Below, in pieces: positions 18,006 to 26,128 of a stretch of 51,722 bases of DNA. A program made the translations under genes and the position numbers. How positions within the stretch are numbered: the first letter of the stretch is position 1; the number at the start of each line of letters is the position of its first letter. The notes below the pieces were generated by a model. It was not told where the DNA came from, ran no database searches, and saw nothing but the letters and a program-made list of their open reading frames with translations. Source of the stretch: SIG223 sp964442785 (GTDB lineage: Bacteria > Bacillota_I > Bacilli_A > RFN20 > DUOF01); NCBI GenBank assembly GCA_964442785.1, contig CAYTZW010000004.1, positions 1 to 51,722 on the forward strand. Direction: 5' to 3'.

Positions 18006-18617
18006 ATGGACTATATAATACAAGAAGAAACCGAAATACTATACGAAATTAACAAATCAAAATTTTATGCAATCCTTACTCCTATAAGCGATATAAAAGA
18101 AATAGAAACTATTTTAAATAATATCAAAAAAAAATATCCTAAAGCTACCCATTATTGCTATGGATTAGCCTTAAAAAAAGACATTTTAATCAATAAATCC
18201 AATGATGACGGAGAACCAAGTGGTACTGCAGGAGTTGTTATTTTAAAGGCTATAAATAATAAAAAAATCACTAATGCCTTATTAACAGTAGTTAGATATT
18301 TTGGAGGTATAAAACTAGGAGCAGGAGGTCTAATAAGAGCTTACAACACAGCGTCTTGTACAGTATTAGATAAAGCTACTTTATACACTGAAAAAGAATA
18401 TCAAACATATTCATTAGATTTAGAATATAATTTAGATAATAAATTTGAACAATTAATAAAATCCTTAAAAGGATATATAATAAAAAAAGAATACCAAGAA
18501 AATATAAAATGTACTTTTGCTTTAGAAAATGATAACACACAAGAAATTAATGAGTTTTTCTTAGGAAAAGTAAAAATAAATATATTAGATAAAATAAAAA
18601 AAGTAGTTAGAGTTTAA
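18006..18617 (+). CDS. yigZ: YigZ/IMPACT family protein (YvyE)
   Basis: Member of the widespread UPF0029/IMPACT family, whose bacterial role is not settled. 203 aa from the ATG at 18006, which has AGGAG at the right distance; an in-frame TTG two codons earlier is unlikely to be used. The N-terminal domain has the conserved THYCYGL and DDGEPSGTAG motifs and VVRYFGGIKLGAGGL. The C-terminal ferredoxin-like domain is more divergent. In B. subtilis the ortholog yvyE also lies beside the comF/degS region. It has its own promoter and is monocistronic. Confidence 0.92.
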   Translation: MDYIIQEETEILYEINKSKFYAILTPISDIKEIETILNNIKKKYPKATHYCYGLALKKDILINKSNDDGEPSGTAGVVILKAINNKKITNALLTVVRYFGGIKLGAGGLIRAYNTASCTVLDKATLYTEKEYQTYSLDLEYNLDNKFEQLIKSLKGYIIKKEYQENIKCTFALENDNTQEINEFFLGKVKINILDKIKKVVRV

Positions 18618-18735
18618 AATGAAAAAGATTAAACATTCATTTTATTAACTAACTATTTTTTTATAAATTCGATAAATCTATTTTATAAACCAAGTCTTTT
18701 ATATCATCTTTTTAAATACTTAATATTTATCTTTT

Positions 18736-18767
18736 ACAAAGGCAAAACAACACGCCTTGTCCGTTTT
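18736..18767 (+). terminator. possible terminator beyond yigZ
   Basis: ACAA-A-GGC and GCCTTGT pair with one bulged A around a 10-nt loop, followed 3 nt later by TTTTTAT. Weaker than the other terminators here; a second candidate is AAAATGA/TCATTTT at about 18617-18645. Confidence 0.4.
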
Positions 18768-18855
18768 TATAACCTTTTTTAGTTATGTTTTGTCCGTTTT
18801 TACAACTATTTTTAGTTATGTTTTGTCCGTTTTTACAACTTTCACTATTTTAGTT
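18757..18855. repeat. 33-bp tandem repeat, about 2.7 copies
   Basis: Units start with TTGTCCGTTTTTA at 18757, 18790 and 18823, exactly 33 bp apart. Copies 1 and 2 continue to TTAGTTATGTT and differ at few positions; copy 3 decays after ACAACT. Each junction carries the dyad AACTA-TTTT-TAGTT or a variant of it. It lies in the convergent gap between yigZ and the spoIIQ-like gene. There are no spacers, so it is not a CRISPR array. Confidence 0.85.
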
Positions 18856-18864
18856 TGAAAAAAC

Positions 18865-18897
18865 ACTATAAAAAAAGCTTCTATTATTAGAAGCTAC
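18865..18897 (-). terminator. terminator of the spoIIQ-like gene
   Basis: AGCTTCT/AGAAGCT (18876-18882 with 18889-18895) is followed by seven T on the minus strand, just past the stop codon of the spoIIQ-like gene. Confidence 0.85.
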
Positions 18898-18903
18898 TAT
18901 TCC

Positions 18904-19629
18904 TTAAATATTTTCAATTTCTTTATCAAAATATTTCTCAGGATTTAGATTTTTTCCTTGAGCATTAACTAACGCAAAGTATAAATGGTTTCCTAAATCA
19001 CTTTCTAAACTACAAGAGCCTGCTTTACCGATAATATCATTTTGTTTGACAACATCGCCTTCTTTTACATTTACTTCACTTAAACTAGCGTATGTTGCTA
19101 CAAGACCATTAGAATTTTCTATTTTCACAACATATCCTAATAAAGCATCACTAGATAATTCTTTAACGGTTCCTTCAAAGGCAGCAGTTACCTCGAATTT
19201 AGAATCATTATAAGAAAAGTCCATTCCAACACTTGGCTTATAAACTCCTTCAAAGTAATAAACTGCGTTTTGTTGTTTCTCTAAAGTGTCTTCCAAATCA
19301 AAGAAATATCTTACTGTTTGGGCTGAAACTTTAAAAGGTCTAACTAATTTTTCTTTTTCTACCACTACTGTAGGTTCGTTATCAGGATTATCCTTTTTTG
19401 AGTCATCAGGGTCTTCAATAGGAAATTCTTGGTCTGGTTCTTCATTGCCACTAACAGGATTATCACTTGCATCAGGAACAACCACCGTTGAATTACTTGA
19501 AGAACTACCATGATTTACAATAGCTCTTATAATTCCTATTCCACCAAATAATAATACAGCAACAAGAGCAATAATAAGAGTAGACTTAAATTCTTTTTTG
19601 ACATTATCGTTAGCAAATTTTGCTTTCAT
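18904..19629 (-). CDS. spoIIQ: SpoIIQ-like degenerate M23 (LytM) protein
   Basis: Probable forespore membrane protein that in Bacillus binds mother-cell SpoIIIAH during engulfment. 241 aa: transmembrane helix at about 16-37, an acidic Ser/Pro/Asp-rich linker (40-92), then a LytM/M23 domain (about 120-235). The metal-site HxGxD is SVGMD here (S133, D137), like the Ser substitution of B. subtilis SpoIIQ, and the second motif is NHLYF (H215 kept, Tyr217 in place of the second His). It is therefore probably not a peptidase. It lies directly after atpC, where Bacillus has ywmB-murA-spoIID-spoIIQ, and is preceded by a sigma-F-like promoter. A generic inactive M23 protein is the alternative. Confidence 0.8.
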   Translation of the reverse strand: MKAKFANDNVKKEFKSTLIIALVAVLLFGGIGIIRAIVNHGSSSSNSTVVVPDASDNPVSGNEEPDQEFPIEDPDDSKKDNPDNEPTVVVEKEKLVRPFKVSAQTVRYFFDLEDTLEKQQNAVYYFEGVYKPSVGMDFSYNDSKFEVTAAFEGTVKELSSDALLGYVVKIENSNGLVATYASLSEVNVKEGDVVKQNDIIGKAGSCSLESDLGNHLYFALVNAQGKNLNPEKYFDKEIENI

Positions 19630-19645
19630 TATCTCACCTCTTTAA

Positions 19646-19674
19646 GAGTTTTCCCTTAAATTAGTAAAATAAAC
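19646..19674 (-). promoter_or_regulatory. candidate sigma-F (forespore) promoter of the spoIIQ-like gene
   Basis: On the minus strand GTTTA (19670-19674) fits the -35 GYWTA. GGGAAAACTC (19646-19655) fits GGNRANANTW at nine of ten positions. The spacer is 14 bp, a little short. spoIIQ is a sigma-F gene in Bacillus. The consensus is quoted from memory. Confidence 0.4.
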
Positions 19675-19704
19675 AAAAAAAGAGAAAAAACTTTCGTTTT
19701 CTCT
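19674..19704 (-). terminator. terminator of the ATP synthase operon
   Basis: AGAGAAAA/TTTTCTCT (19681-19688 with 19697-19704) is followed by seven T on the minus strand, 50 bp after the atpC stop. The T-run touches the putative sigma-F -35 of the next gene. Confidence 0.85.
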
Positions 19705-19753
19705 CCTTTTATTTAGCAAACTATCATAATTTATTTTCTTTTCAAATACCTTT

Positions 19754-20026
19754 TTATGCCTCAACAGCTTCACTTTCCAGTAACAGAGTCGTATTTTCTT
19801 TCTCCACATAAAGCAAACCATTGCCTACTTTATATGTTACTCTTGTTTTCAACTGTTTATCTTCCACTATTTCCATTACCCCTTCAATAACAGGAGTAAT
19901 ATAAGACATATGTTTTGGTAATATTTCAGTGTAACCTTTTGGGGTATTCACTTTAAGTAAATAAATATCTTTTTGGTAAAGTACTCCAACTGGTGTAACA
20001 ACCTTTAATTTAAAAGTATTCGCCAT
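19754..20026 (-). CDS. atpC: ATP synthase epsilon subunit, lacking the C-terminal helical domain
   Basis: Central-stalk subunit of F1. The start is the ATG at 20026 (MANTFKLKVV), with AGGTGAAG 6 nt upstream; the upstream in-frame GTG is part of that ribosome-binding site. The product has 90 aa, against about 130-140 usually. The N-terminal beta-sandwich is complete (VTPVGVLY, LPKHMSYITPV, YKVGNGLLYVE), but the protein stops at ESEAVEA, where the two C-terminal helices should begin. Those helices give ATP-sensitive autoinhibition in other bacteria. There is no frameshift or downstream helical remnant: the stop is followed at once by the terminator region. Last gene of the atp operon. Confidence 0.95.
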   Translation of the reverse strand: MANTFKLKVVTPVGVLYQKDIYLLKVNTPKGYTEILPKHMSYITPVIEGVMEIVEDKQLKTRVTYKVGNGLLYVEKENTTLLLESEAVEA

Positions 20027-20038
20027 TAGAAACTTCAC

Positions 20039-21466
20039 CTACTTTTTTGCTTTTCTAGCATAAACATCATCTATTGTTCCTGCATACATAAAAGCACTTT
20101 CAGGATATTCATCAAGTTTTCCTTCAAGAATTTCCTTACAGCCCCTTATTGTTTCTTTAATAGGAACATAGATACCAGCGTTTCCTGTAAATTGTTCAGC
20201 CACGTGGAATGGTTGAGATAAGTAGTTACGTAAACGTCTTGCTCTATTTACAGTCTTTTTATCTTCTTCATTTAGTTCGTCCATACCTAAAATTGCGATA
20301 ATATCTTGCAATTCTTGGAACCTTTGTAAAATAGTTTGAACTTCTCTAGCAACAGCATAATGCTCCTCACCAACAATTTCTGGGTCAAGCATTCTTGATG
20401 TTGAATTTAATGGGTCAACTGCAGGATAAATACCTAATGCAGCTATACCTCTGTCCAAAACAGTTTTAGCATCAAGGTGGCTAAATGTAGTAGCAGGTGC
20501 TGGGTCAGTTAAGTCATCAGCAGGCACATAGATAGCTTGAACAGAAGTAATAGAACCATCTTTTGTAGATGTAATTCTTTCTTGTAATTGTCCCATTTCA
20601 GTAGCCAATGTTGGTTGATAACCAACGGCACTTGGCATTCTACCTAAAAGTGCTGATACTTCACTTCCTGCTTGTGTAAATCTAAAGATGTTATCAATAA
20701 ATAATAAAACATCTTGGTGGTCGTGATCTCTAAAATACTCTGCCATTGTAAGTCCTGATAAACCTACACGCATTCTTGCTCCTGGTGGTTCATTCATTTG
20801 CCCAAACACCAAGGCTGTTTTGCTTAAAACACCAGAATCTTTCATCTCATTATACAAATCATTTCCCTCACGAGTTCTTTCACCAACTCCTGCGAAAACT
20901 GATAAACCATTATGCTCTTTTGCAATGTTAAAAATCAATTCTTGGATAAGAACAGTTTTTCCTACTCCTGCTCCACCGAATAAACCGATTTTACCACCTT
21001 TTGCATAAGGACATATTAAATCGATAACTTTAATACCTGTTTCAAAAATTTCTGCTCTAGTCTTTTGATCAGCATATTTAGGAGCTTCCCTATGAATTGG
21101 TAAAAAAGGTGTATCTTTAACTTCCTCTTTATTATCAATAGGTTGTCCTAAAACATTGAACATACGACCTAAAACTTTTTCTCCAACTGGAACTTGAATA
21201 GGAGAACAAGTATCAATCGCTTCAATTCCTCTACTTAATCCTTCTGTTGCACCCATAGCGATACATCTTACAACATCATCACCAATATGTTGAGCAACTT
21301 CAACATACAACTCTTTACCATTATTATCAATTACTAAAGCTGAATTGATTTTAGGTAAATGTCCTTCATTGAATTTAACATCAACAACTGGTCCCATAAC
21401 TTGAGTTACAACACCTTTATTTTCTTCTTTAGGATTATTAGCTTTTTCTATTTTCTTTGTTGCCAT
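20039..21466 (-). CDS. atpD: ATP synthase F1 beta subunit
   Basis: Catalytic subunit of F1 that makes ATP at the alpha/beta interface. 475 aa. A Lys/Glu-rich N-terminal extension of about 17 residues precedes the usual start GVVTQVMGPVVDVKF. Walker A is GGAGVGKTV near 165-173, the catalytic glutamate region is GVGERTREG, and Walker B is VLLFIDNIFRFTQAGSEVSALLG. Note VLLFID followed by Asn-Ile-Phe, as in the family. It is separated from atpG by 12 bp and followed closely by atpC. Confidence 0.99.
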   Translation of the reverse strand: MATKKIEKANNPKEENKGVVTQVMGPVVDVKFNEGHLPKINSALVIDNNGKELYVEVAQHIGDDVVRCIAMGATEGLSRGIEAIDTCSPIQVPVGEKVLGRMFNVLGQPIDNKEEVKDTPFLPIHREAPKYADQKTRAEIFETGIKVIDLICPYAKGGKIGLFGGAGVGKTVLIQELIFNIAKEHNGLSVFAGVGERTREGNDLYNEMKDSGVLSKTALVFGQMNEPPGARMRVGLSGLTMAEYFRDHDHQDVLLFIDNIFRFTQAGSEVSALLGRMPSAVGYQPTLATEMGQLQERITSTKDGSITSVQAIYVPADDLTDPAPATTFSHLDAKTVLDRGIAALGIYPAVDPLNSTSRMLDPEIVGEEHYAVAREVQTILQRFQELQDIIAILGMDELNEEDKKTVNRARRLRNYLSQPFHVAEQFTGNAGIYVPIKETIRGCKEILEGKLDEYPESAFMYAGTIDDVYARKAKK

Positions 21467-21478
21467 TTTTTATCCTCC

Positions 21479-22318
21479 TTATAAAGCATTTGCACCAGCA
21501 ACTACCTCAGTAATTTCTTGAGTAATTGCTCCTTGTCTTGCCTTGTTATATTCAAGTCTTAATTTTTCAGTTAATTCTTCTGCATTATCAGTCGCATTTT
21601 CCATAGCGGTTCTACGACTTGCATATTCACTAACTGATGCTTCAAGTAAAGTATTATAAATAGTATTATTGAAATACAAAGGTAATAATTGTTCTAACAA
21701 CTCTTTCTTATTTGGTTCAAAAATTACAAAATAATCATTAAGTCCATTTTCTTCATTTTCTTTCTTTAATGGTAGTAATTGCTCCACATTTGGAGTGAAA
21801 GTTAATGAATTAATGTATTTAGTATAAATTGTATTTATTGATTGAACCTTTTTTTCTTCATAAGGTTTTAATAACAATTTAGCGATTTCCTTAGCATCTT
21901 CATAAGTATAAGTATTTGTCAAAGGATAATTATATACATTCTTAAAACCTCTAGCTTCTAAAAATCTTTGAGCTTTAGCACCACAGATGACAAGGTAATC
22001 CTTTTCCTTATCAACAGTAGTTAAAATGGTATTTAGAATATTATTGTTATATCCTCCACATAATCCCATATTTGAAGTAATTACTAAATATGCCTTTGCA
22101 TCAACTTCTACTTTACCTTTTTCTTCTTCATCTACTCCAGCTAGGACACTTCTAACACAATACTTAAATGTGTCATTATACTCTCTATTAGCTTCAAATC
22201 TACTTTTAGTTTTTTGTAGTTTAGAAACTGCTGTCAATTCCATTGCTTTTGTAATTTTTTTAGTTGATGAAATTGACTTAATTCTTCTTTTAGTGGATTG
22301 CATTGAAGAAGCTGCCAT
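21479..22318 (-). CDS. atpG: ATP synthase F1 gamma subunit
   Basis: Rotor shaft of F1 that couples rotation of the c ring to catalysis. 279 aa. The two coiled-coil ends are conserved: TKRRIKSISSTKKITKAMELTAVSKLQK at the N-terminus and the C-terminal stretch containing NKARQGAITQEITEVVAGA. The middle Rossmann-like domain has MGLCGGYN, the family signature. Two bp separate it from atpA. Confidence 0.98.
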   Translation of the reverse strand: MAASSMQSTKRRIKSISSTKKITKAMELTAVSKLQKTKSRFEANREYNDTFKYCVRSVLAGVDEEEKGKVEVDAKAYLVITSNMGLCGGYNNNILNTILTTVDKEKDYLVICGAKAQRFLEARGFKNVYNYPLTNTYTYEDAKEIAKLLLKPYEEKKVQSINTIYTKYINSLTFTPNVEQLLPLKKENEENGLNDYFVIFEPNKKELLEQLLPLYFNNTIYNTLLEASVSEYASRRTAMENATDNAEELTEKLRLEYNKARQGAITQEITEVVAGANAL

Positions 22319-22320
22319 AA

Positions 22321-23841
22321 TTATTTTTTCTTACCTAAGAACTTTTCAATGAATTTTGAAATGGTAGCGTTCAAACTTTCATTAAGTTCATCAGATAAAA
22401 CTTTCTCCTTAGCAATCTTCTCTTTTAATTTTTTATTTTCTCCACTATTAAATAAAGCTAATAATTGTTCTTGGAACTCCTTAATTCTATCAAGAGGAAT
22501 TGCATCAATAAGTTTATGTTTTACGGTATATAAAACAATAACTTCTTCCTCGACATCATAAGTAACTCCTTGATTTTGTCTTAAAACAGCCATTACTTTA
22601 GAACCATGGTCTAATACAGCTTTTGTGTCAGCATCTAAGTCAGAACCGAATTGTGAGAAAGATTCAAGTTCCTTAAAGTTTGCTAACTCCGTTCTTAAAC
22701 TTCCTGATACTTGTTTCATTGCTTTAATTTGAGCAGAAGAACCAACTCTTGAAACTGAAAGACCAGAATCAATAGCAGGTCTTTGACCAGAATTAAACAA
22801 TTCTGTATCAAGGAAAATTTGTCCATCTGTGATGGAAATAACATTTGTTGGAATATAAGCTGAAATGTCTCCTGCTTGTGTTTCAACAATAGGAAGTGCT
22901 GTTAAAGAACCTCCACCATTCTCTTTATTAAGTTTGGCAGCTCTCTCTAACAACCTAGAATGTAAATAGAAAACATCTCCTGGATAAGCCTCACGACCTG
23001 GTGGTCTTCTAATTAATAATGATAATGTTCTGTAAGCAACAGCGTGTTTACTTAAATCATCATATACAATTAGAACGTCCTTTCCTTTAGCCATCCAAGC
23101 TTCGCCCATTGTACATCCTGCGTATGGAGCAATATATTGTAAAGGTGCCATTTCAGATGCAGTAGCACAGACAACGGTTGTATATTCCATTGCTCCATTC
23201 TTCCTTAATTTTTCTACCATTTGGGCAACAGTAGAATTTTTTTGACCGATTGCAACATAAATACAATATACACCTTGTCCTTTTTGGTTAATAATTGTAT
23301 CTATTGCAATAGTCGTTTTTCCTGTTTGACGGTCGCCGATAATTAACTCTCTTTGACCACGTCCAATAGGAATCATAGAATCTATTGCTGTAATACCTGT
23401 TTGCAAAGGAGTATTAACACTTTGACGAGTCATAACACCAGGTGCAATTTTTTCGATAGGCATATAACCTTCTGCTTTAATTTCACCTAAGCCATCGATT
23501 GGCATTCCTAAAGCATTAACAACTCTACCCAACAAAGCATCTCCAACAGGTACTTCAACAACCCTATTTGTTCTACGGACTTGATCGCCTTCTTTAAGCA
23601 AAGAACCGTCTCCCATAAGAACGACACTGACGTGTTCTTCTTCAAGTCCTAATACCATTCCAAAAACATTATTTGGAAATTCTAAAAGTTCACCATACAT
23701 AGCTTTATCTAAACCATATACAGTTGCAATACCATCTCCGACAGAAACAATACTTCCTACATCAGAAGAATCCATTTTGTGTTCATATCTTCTAATTTGA
23801 GTTTTAATTAATTCAGATATTTCATCTGGTCTAATTTCCAC
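22321..23841 (-). CDS. atpA: ATP synthase F1 alpha subunit
   Basis: Non-catalytic nucleotide-binding subunit of F1, 506 aa, normal length. Walker A GDRQTGKTTIA near residue 170; the ATP-synthase alpha/beta signature region PPGREAYPGDVFYLHSRLLE is intact; the arginine finger lies in the conserved VSRVGSSAQ. The N-terminus (IRPDEISELIKTQI) binds the delta subunit. It abuts atpH, sharing a base at the junction, so translation is coupled. Confidence 0.99.
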   Translation of the reverse strand: MEIRPDEISELIKTQIRRYEHKMDSSDVGSIVSVGDGIATVYGLDKAMYGELLEFPNNVFGMVLGLEEEHVSVVLMGDGSLLKEGDQVRRTNRVVEVPVGDALLGRVVNALGMPIDGLGEIKAEGYMPIEKIAPGVMTRQSVNTPLQTGITAIDSMIPIGRGQRELIIGDRQTGKTTIAIDTIINQKGQGVYCIYVAIGQKNSTVAQMVEKLRKNGAMEYTTVVCATASEMAPLQYIAPYAGCTMGEAWMAKGKDVLIVYDDLSKHAVAYRTLSLLIRRPPGREAYPGDVFYLHSRLLERAAKLNKENGGGSLTALPIVETQAGDISAYIPTNVISITDGQIFLDTELFNSGQRPAIDSGLSVSRVGSSAQIKAMKQVSGSLRTELANFKELESFSQFGSDLDADTKAVLDHGSKVMAVLRQNQGVTYDVEEEVIVLYTVKHKLIDAIPLDRIKEFQEQLLALFNSGENKKLKEKIAKEKVLSDELNESLNATISKFIEKFLGKKK

Positions 23842-24383
23842 TATGCATCACCAACCTTTCTTAGCGTATTCCTTAATTCTGTCAACTTATAAGAAATTGA
23901 ATTATCAAAAATCTTATCATTGACAACTACTTTTATACCAGCAATTAAACTAGTATCTTTAATAACTTTTAAATGAACTTCTTCATTAATTTTCTTTCCA
24001 ATAGCTTCTTCAATTTCTTTTACTTGAACTTTACTTAAATCCATTGGAGTATATAAAATACCTTGTTTAATATTTAGTTTTTCATTTCCTAATGCATCAA
24101 AATCTTTAAGAATTTCTCCAAGATATGCTGCTCTGCCCTTATCAATAATAATTTTCATAAAAGAAAGAATGTATTCACTAATTTTTCCTTTAAAAACATC
24201 ATCTAAAAATGACTTTTTATCATCTTTAGAAACTAATTGATTAGACAAAAAATCTTTTAATTGCTTATTTTCATTCCAAATTTCAATCAAAGACTTAACT
24301 TCATTTCGATATTCAGCAAATTTATTTTCTTCTTCTGCCAATTCATAAAGGGCAATAGAATATCTTCTTGCAAGTTTACTCAT
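23841..24383 (-). CDS. atpH: ATP synthase F1 delta subunit
   Basis: Connects the peripheral stalk (b subunits) to the top of F1. 180 aa with the typical OSCP/delta pattern: N-terminal helical bundle (KLARRYSIALYELAEEENK), and the C-terminal segment LIAGIKVVVNDKIFDNSISYKLTELRN, which matches the family motif of GG-type residues followed by D.S. It overlaps atpF by 8 bp and touches atpA. Confidence 0.97.
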   Translation of the reverse strand: MSKLARRYSIALYELAEEENKFAEYRNEVKSLIEIWNENKQLKDFLSNQLVSKDDKKSFLDDVFKGKISEYILSFMKIIIDKGRAAYLGEILKDFDALGNEKLNIKQGILYTPMDLSKVQVKEIEEAIGKKINEEVHLKVIKDTSLIAGIKVVVNDKIFDNSISYKLTELRNTLRKVGDA

Positions 24384-24915
24384 TTGTAATGTCCTTTACA
24401 AAATCACGAAGAAATTTATCATTATCTTTGCTATCAATTTCCCTTTCAACTACTTTACCAGCAGCTAACATCGCAACATCGATAATTTCCTTCCTAATAT
24501 CTTCTAAGGATTCACGTTTAGCACTTTCTATTTCCATATTAGCTTGTTCAACACGTTCCTTAGCAGTTTTATTTGCTGATTCTATAATCTTGTCAGCCTC
24601 TATTTGAGCTTCTTTTTTTGCATTTTCAATTATTGCAACAGCTTCATCTTCACTACTGTCAATCTTTTCTTGAGCAGTTTGCAATAATTCGCCTGCTTCA
24701 GAATTTTTCTTTTCAGCTTCTTCTAAATTATTTTTTACATAATTTTTTCTAGCATCTATATATTTCTTAGCAGGTTTCCATAAAAACTTTGCTAGTAGAA
24801 AGACCACAACTAAGGTTGCTAAAAGTTGAGTTAATACATCTTGAATAGAAGGAAAAATACGATTTCCAACATCTAATTTTTTGATTGCATCACTTATTGA
24901 AAGAAAATTCATCAC
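24376..24915 (-). CDS. atpF: ATP synthase Fo b subunit
   Basis: Peripheral stalk subunit of Fo, 179 aa. One transmembrane helix at about 28-46 (LLATLVVVFLLAKFLW) is followed by KPAKKYIDARKNYV, a common b-subunit motif, and a long charged coiled coil to about residue 160. Only one b gene is present, so the stalk is a homodimer. Its start is in the usual atpE-atpF gap with a good GGAGGT ribosome-binding site. Confidence 0.97.
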   Translation of the reverse strand: MMNFLSISDAIKKLDVGNRIFPSIQDVLTQLLATLVVVFLLAKFLWKPAKKYIDARKNYVKNNLEEAEKKNSEAGELLQTAQEKIDSSEDEAVAIIENAKKEAQIEADKIIESANKTAKERVEQANMEIESAKRESLEDIRKEIIDVAMLAAGKVVEREIDSKDNDKFLRDFVKDITNE

Positions 24916-24947
24916 TTAACCAACCTCCCTTTCTATTAACAAAATCA

Positions 24948-25172
24948 TTAAAGTACAAACAATATTAAAATTGCAACAACTAATCCATAAATACCAGTTG
25001 TTTCGGTTAAAGCAATACCCATAATCATAGTAGATCTAATTGAACCTTCCATTTCAGGGTTTCTTGCCATAGATTCAATCGCTTGTGCAGCAACTCTAGC
25101 TTCTCCTAAACCTTGAGAAAATCCTGTAAATACAGCAAGTGCTGCTCCGATTGCCATCAATCCTTTTTCCAT
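24948..25172 (-). CDS. atpE: ATP synthase Fo c subunit with two carboxylates in the ion site
   Basis: Rotor ring proteolipid, 74 aa, two transmembrane helices joined by the polar loop ARNPE (36-40). The essential carboxylate is E57 in ALTETTGIYG. The ETT sequence (E57, T58, T59) resembles sodium-binding c subunits such as that of Ilyobacter tartaricus (EST). Aligning the two loops places E24 (in GLGEARVAAQ) at the I. tartaricus Gln32 position. Two carboxylates plus Thr occur in some sodium-type and two-carboxylate rings, so the coupling ion could be sodium or protons. The AGGAGG ribosome-binding site is strong, as expected for the most abundant subunit. Confidence 0.97.
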   Translation of the reverse strand: MEKGLMAIGAALAVFTGFSQGLGEARVAAQAIESMARNPEMEGSIRSTMIMGIALTETTGIYGLVVAILILFVL

Positions 25173-25213
25173 ATTTTTTTAACCTCCTTAATATGATTTT
25201 TGTATTTTTTCTT

Positions 25214-26128
25214 CTAACCTTCGACTACTTCATCTGAAATGAAGATAGAAGATAAGAAAGTAAATACCAAAGTTTGAATATATGTACCGAATAAATCAAA
25301 GTACAAATGTAGGAATGGAGCCACAAAGACACCAACAAAATTAAATTCAAGTCCAAATGCAGAATATAGAATAGTAATTGCAAAGACTACTATCATAATC
25401 CACATAAATGGAGTAATTTTAAATTTTTTATTTTTTACAATTTGTCTGACAATTAATAAAATAATGGTAAGACCTAAAACGATAGATAAACCTAAAGTTC
25501 CTAATCCGACAACTTTACTAGAAATAATATAAGTTGCAGAGTAAATCATTGTCATAATAATAGTTCCTGCCAAAGCGTTTCCAAATAACCTAAAAGATAA
25601 AGAAACAATAGGAACAACAACTGTTGCCACATTAATTGGAGTAAATAAGCAGTTCAAAGCAATATTGAAAGCACTATCATTATCTACTGAGAAATATCTT
25701 TGATAATATCTTCCTTTACGATATTTAATTGCAGTAACGTGGATAAAAATAAAAGTTCCAATCGCTAAGCATAAATTAGATACCCAAGCAGAAGCAGGAG
25801 CCTCTAAACCTAACAATCCTAACAAGAAAGATGCAGGAAGATATAAGAAGACAAACATAAAATAAGGTGTCAAATATCTAAAATCAGGTCCCATTCTTTC
25901 TAAAACAAAATTATCAACTTTTTCTGCAAACCAATGTCCTATAAATAGCATCTTGGATTGCTCTCTTTCCATTGGGTCAGCCTTTTTAATAAAATGACCA
26001 ACGACAATAGCAAAAATAGCAATTACTACACATATTATCAAAGTTGATTTAGCACCCGAAGACAAAGGATACTTGTTATAAAAATTCACTATTGATTTCC
26101 AAAAACTACTTAGCATAATCATTTTCAT
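25214..26128 (-). CDS. atpB: ATP synthase Fo a subunit
   Basis: Stator half-channel subunit, 304 aa, longer than the roughly 240 aa of B. subtilis mainly because of a charged loop around 48-85 after the first helix (KKADPMEREQSKMLF). The essential arginine is R180 in SLSFRLFGNALAG. The C-terminal helices with HLYFDLFGTYIQTLVFTFLSSIFI match the family. Several residues around R180 differ from the common LRLFGNMFAG. The gene overlaps atpI by 23 bp. Confidence 0.95.
   Translation of the reverse strand: MKMIMLSSFWKSIVNFYNKYPLSSGAKSTLIICVVIAIFAIVVGHFIKKADPMEREQSKMLFIGHWFAEKVDNFVLERMGPDFRYLTPYFMFVFLYLPASFLLGLLGLEAPASAWVSNLCLAIGTFIFIHVTAIKYRKGRYYQRYFSVDNDSAFNIALNCLFTPINVATVVVPIVSLSFRLFGNALAGTIIMTMIYSATYIISSKVVGLGTLGLSIVLGLTIILLIVRQIVKNKKFKITPFMWIMIVVFAITILYSAFGLEFNFVGVFVAPFLHLYFDLFGTYIQTLVFTFLSSIFISDEVVEG

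Noticed and set aside
18757..18855. CRISPR array
   Set aside because: The repeats are head-to-tail with no unique spacers, unit length is fixed at 33 bp, and no cas genes are in the window.
19754..20038. Longer atpC starting at a GTG at 20038
   Set aside because: That GTG is part of the AGGTGAAG ribosome-binding site for the ATG at 20026, and the canonical epsilon start is MANTFKLKVV.
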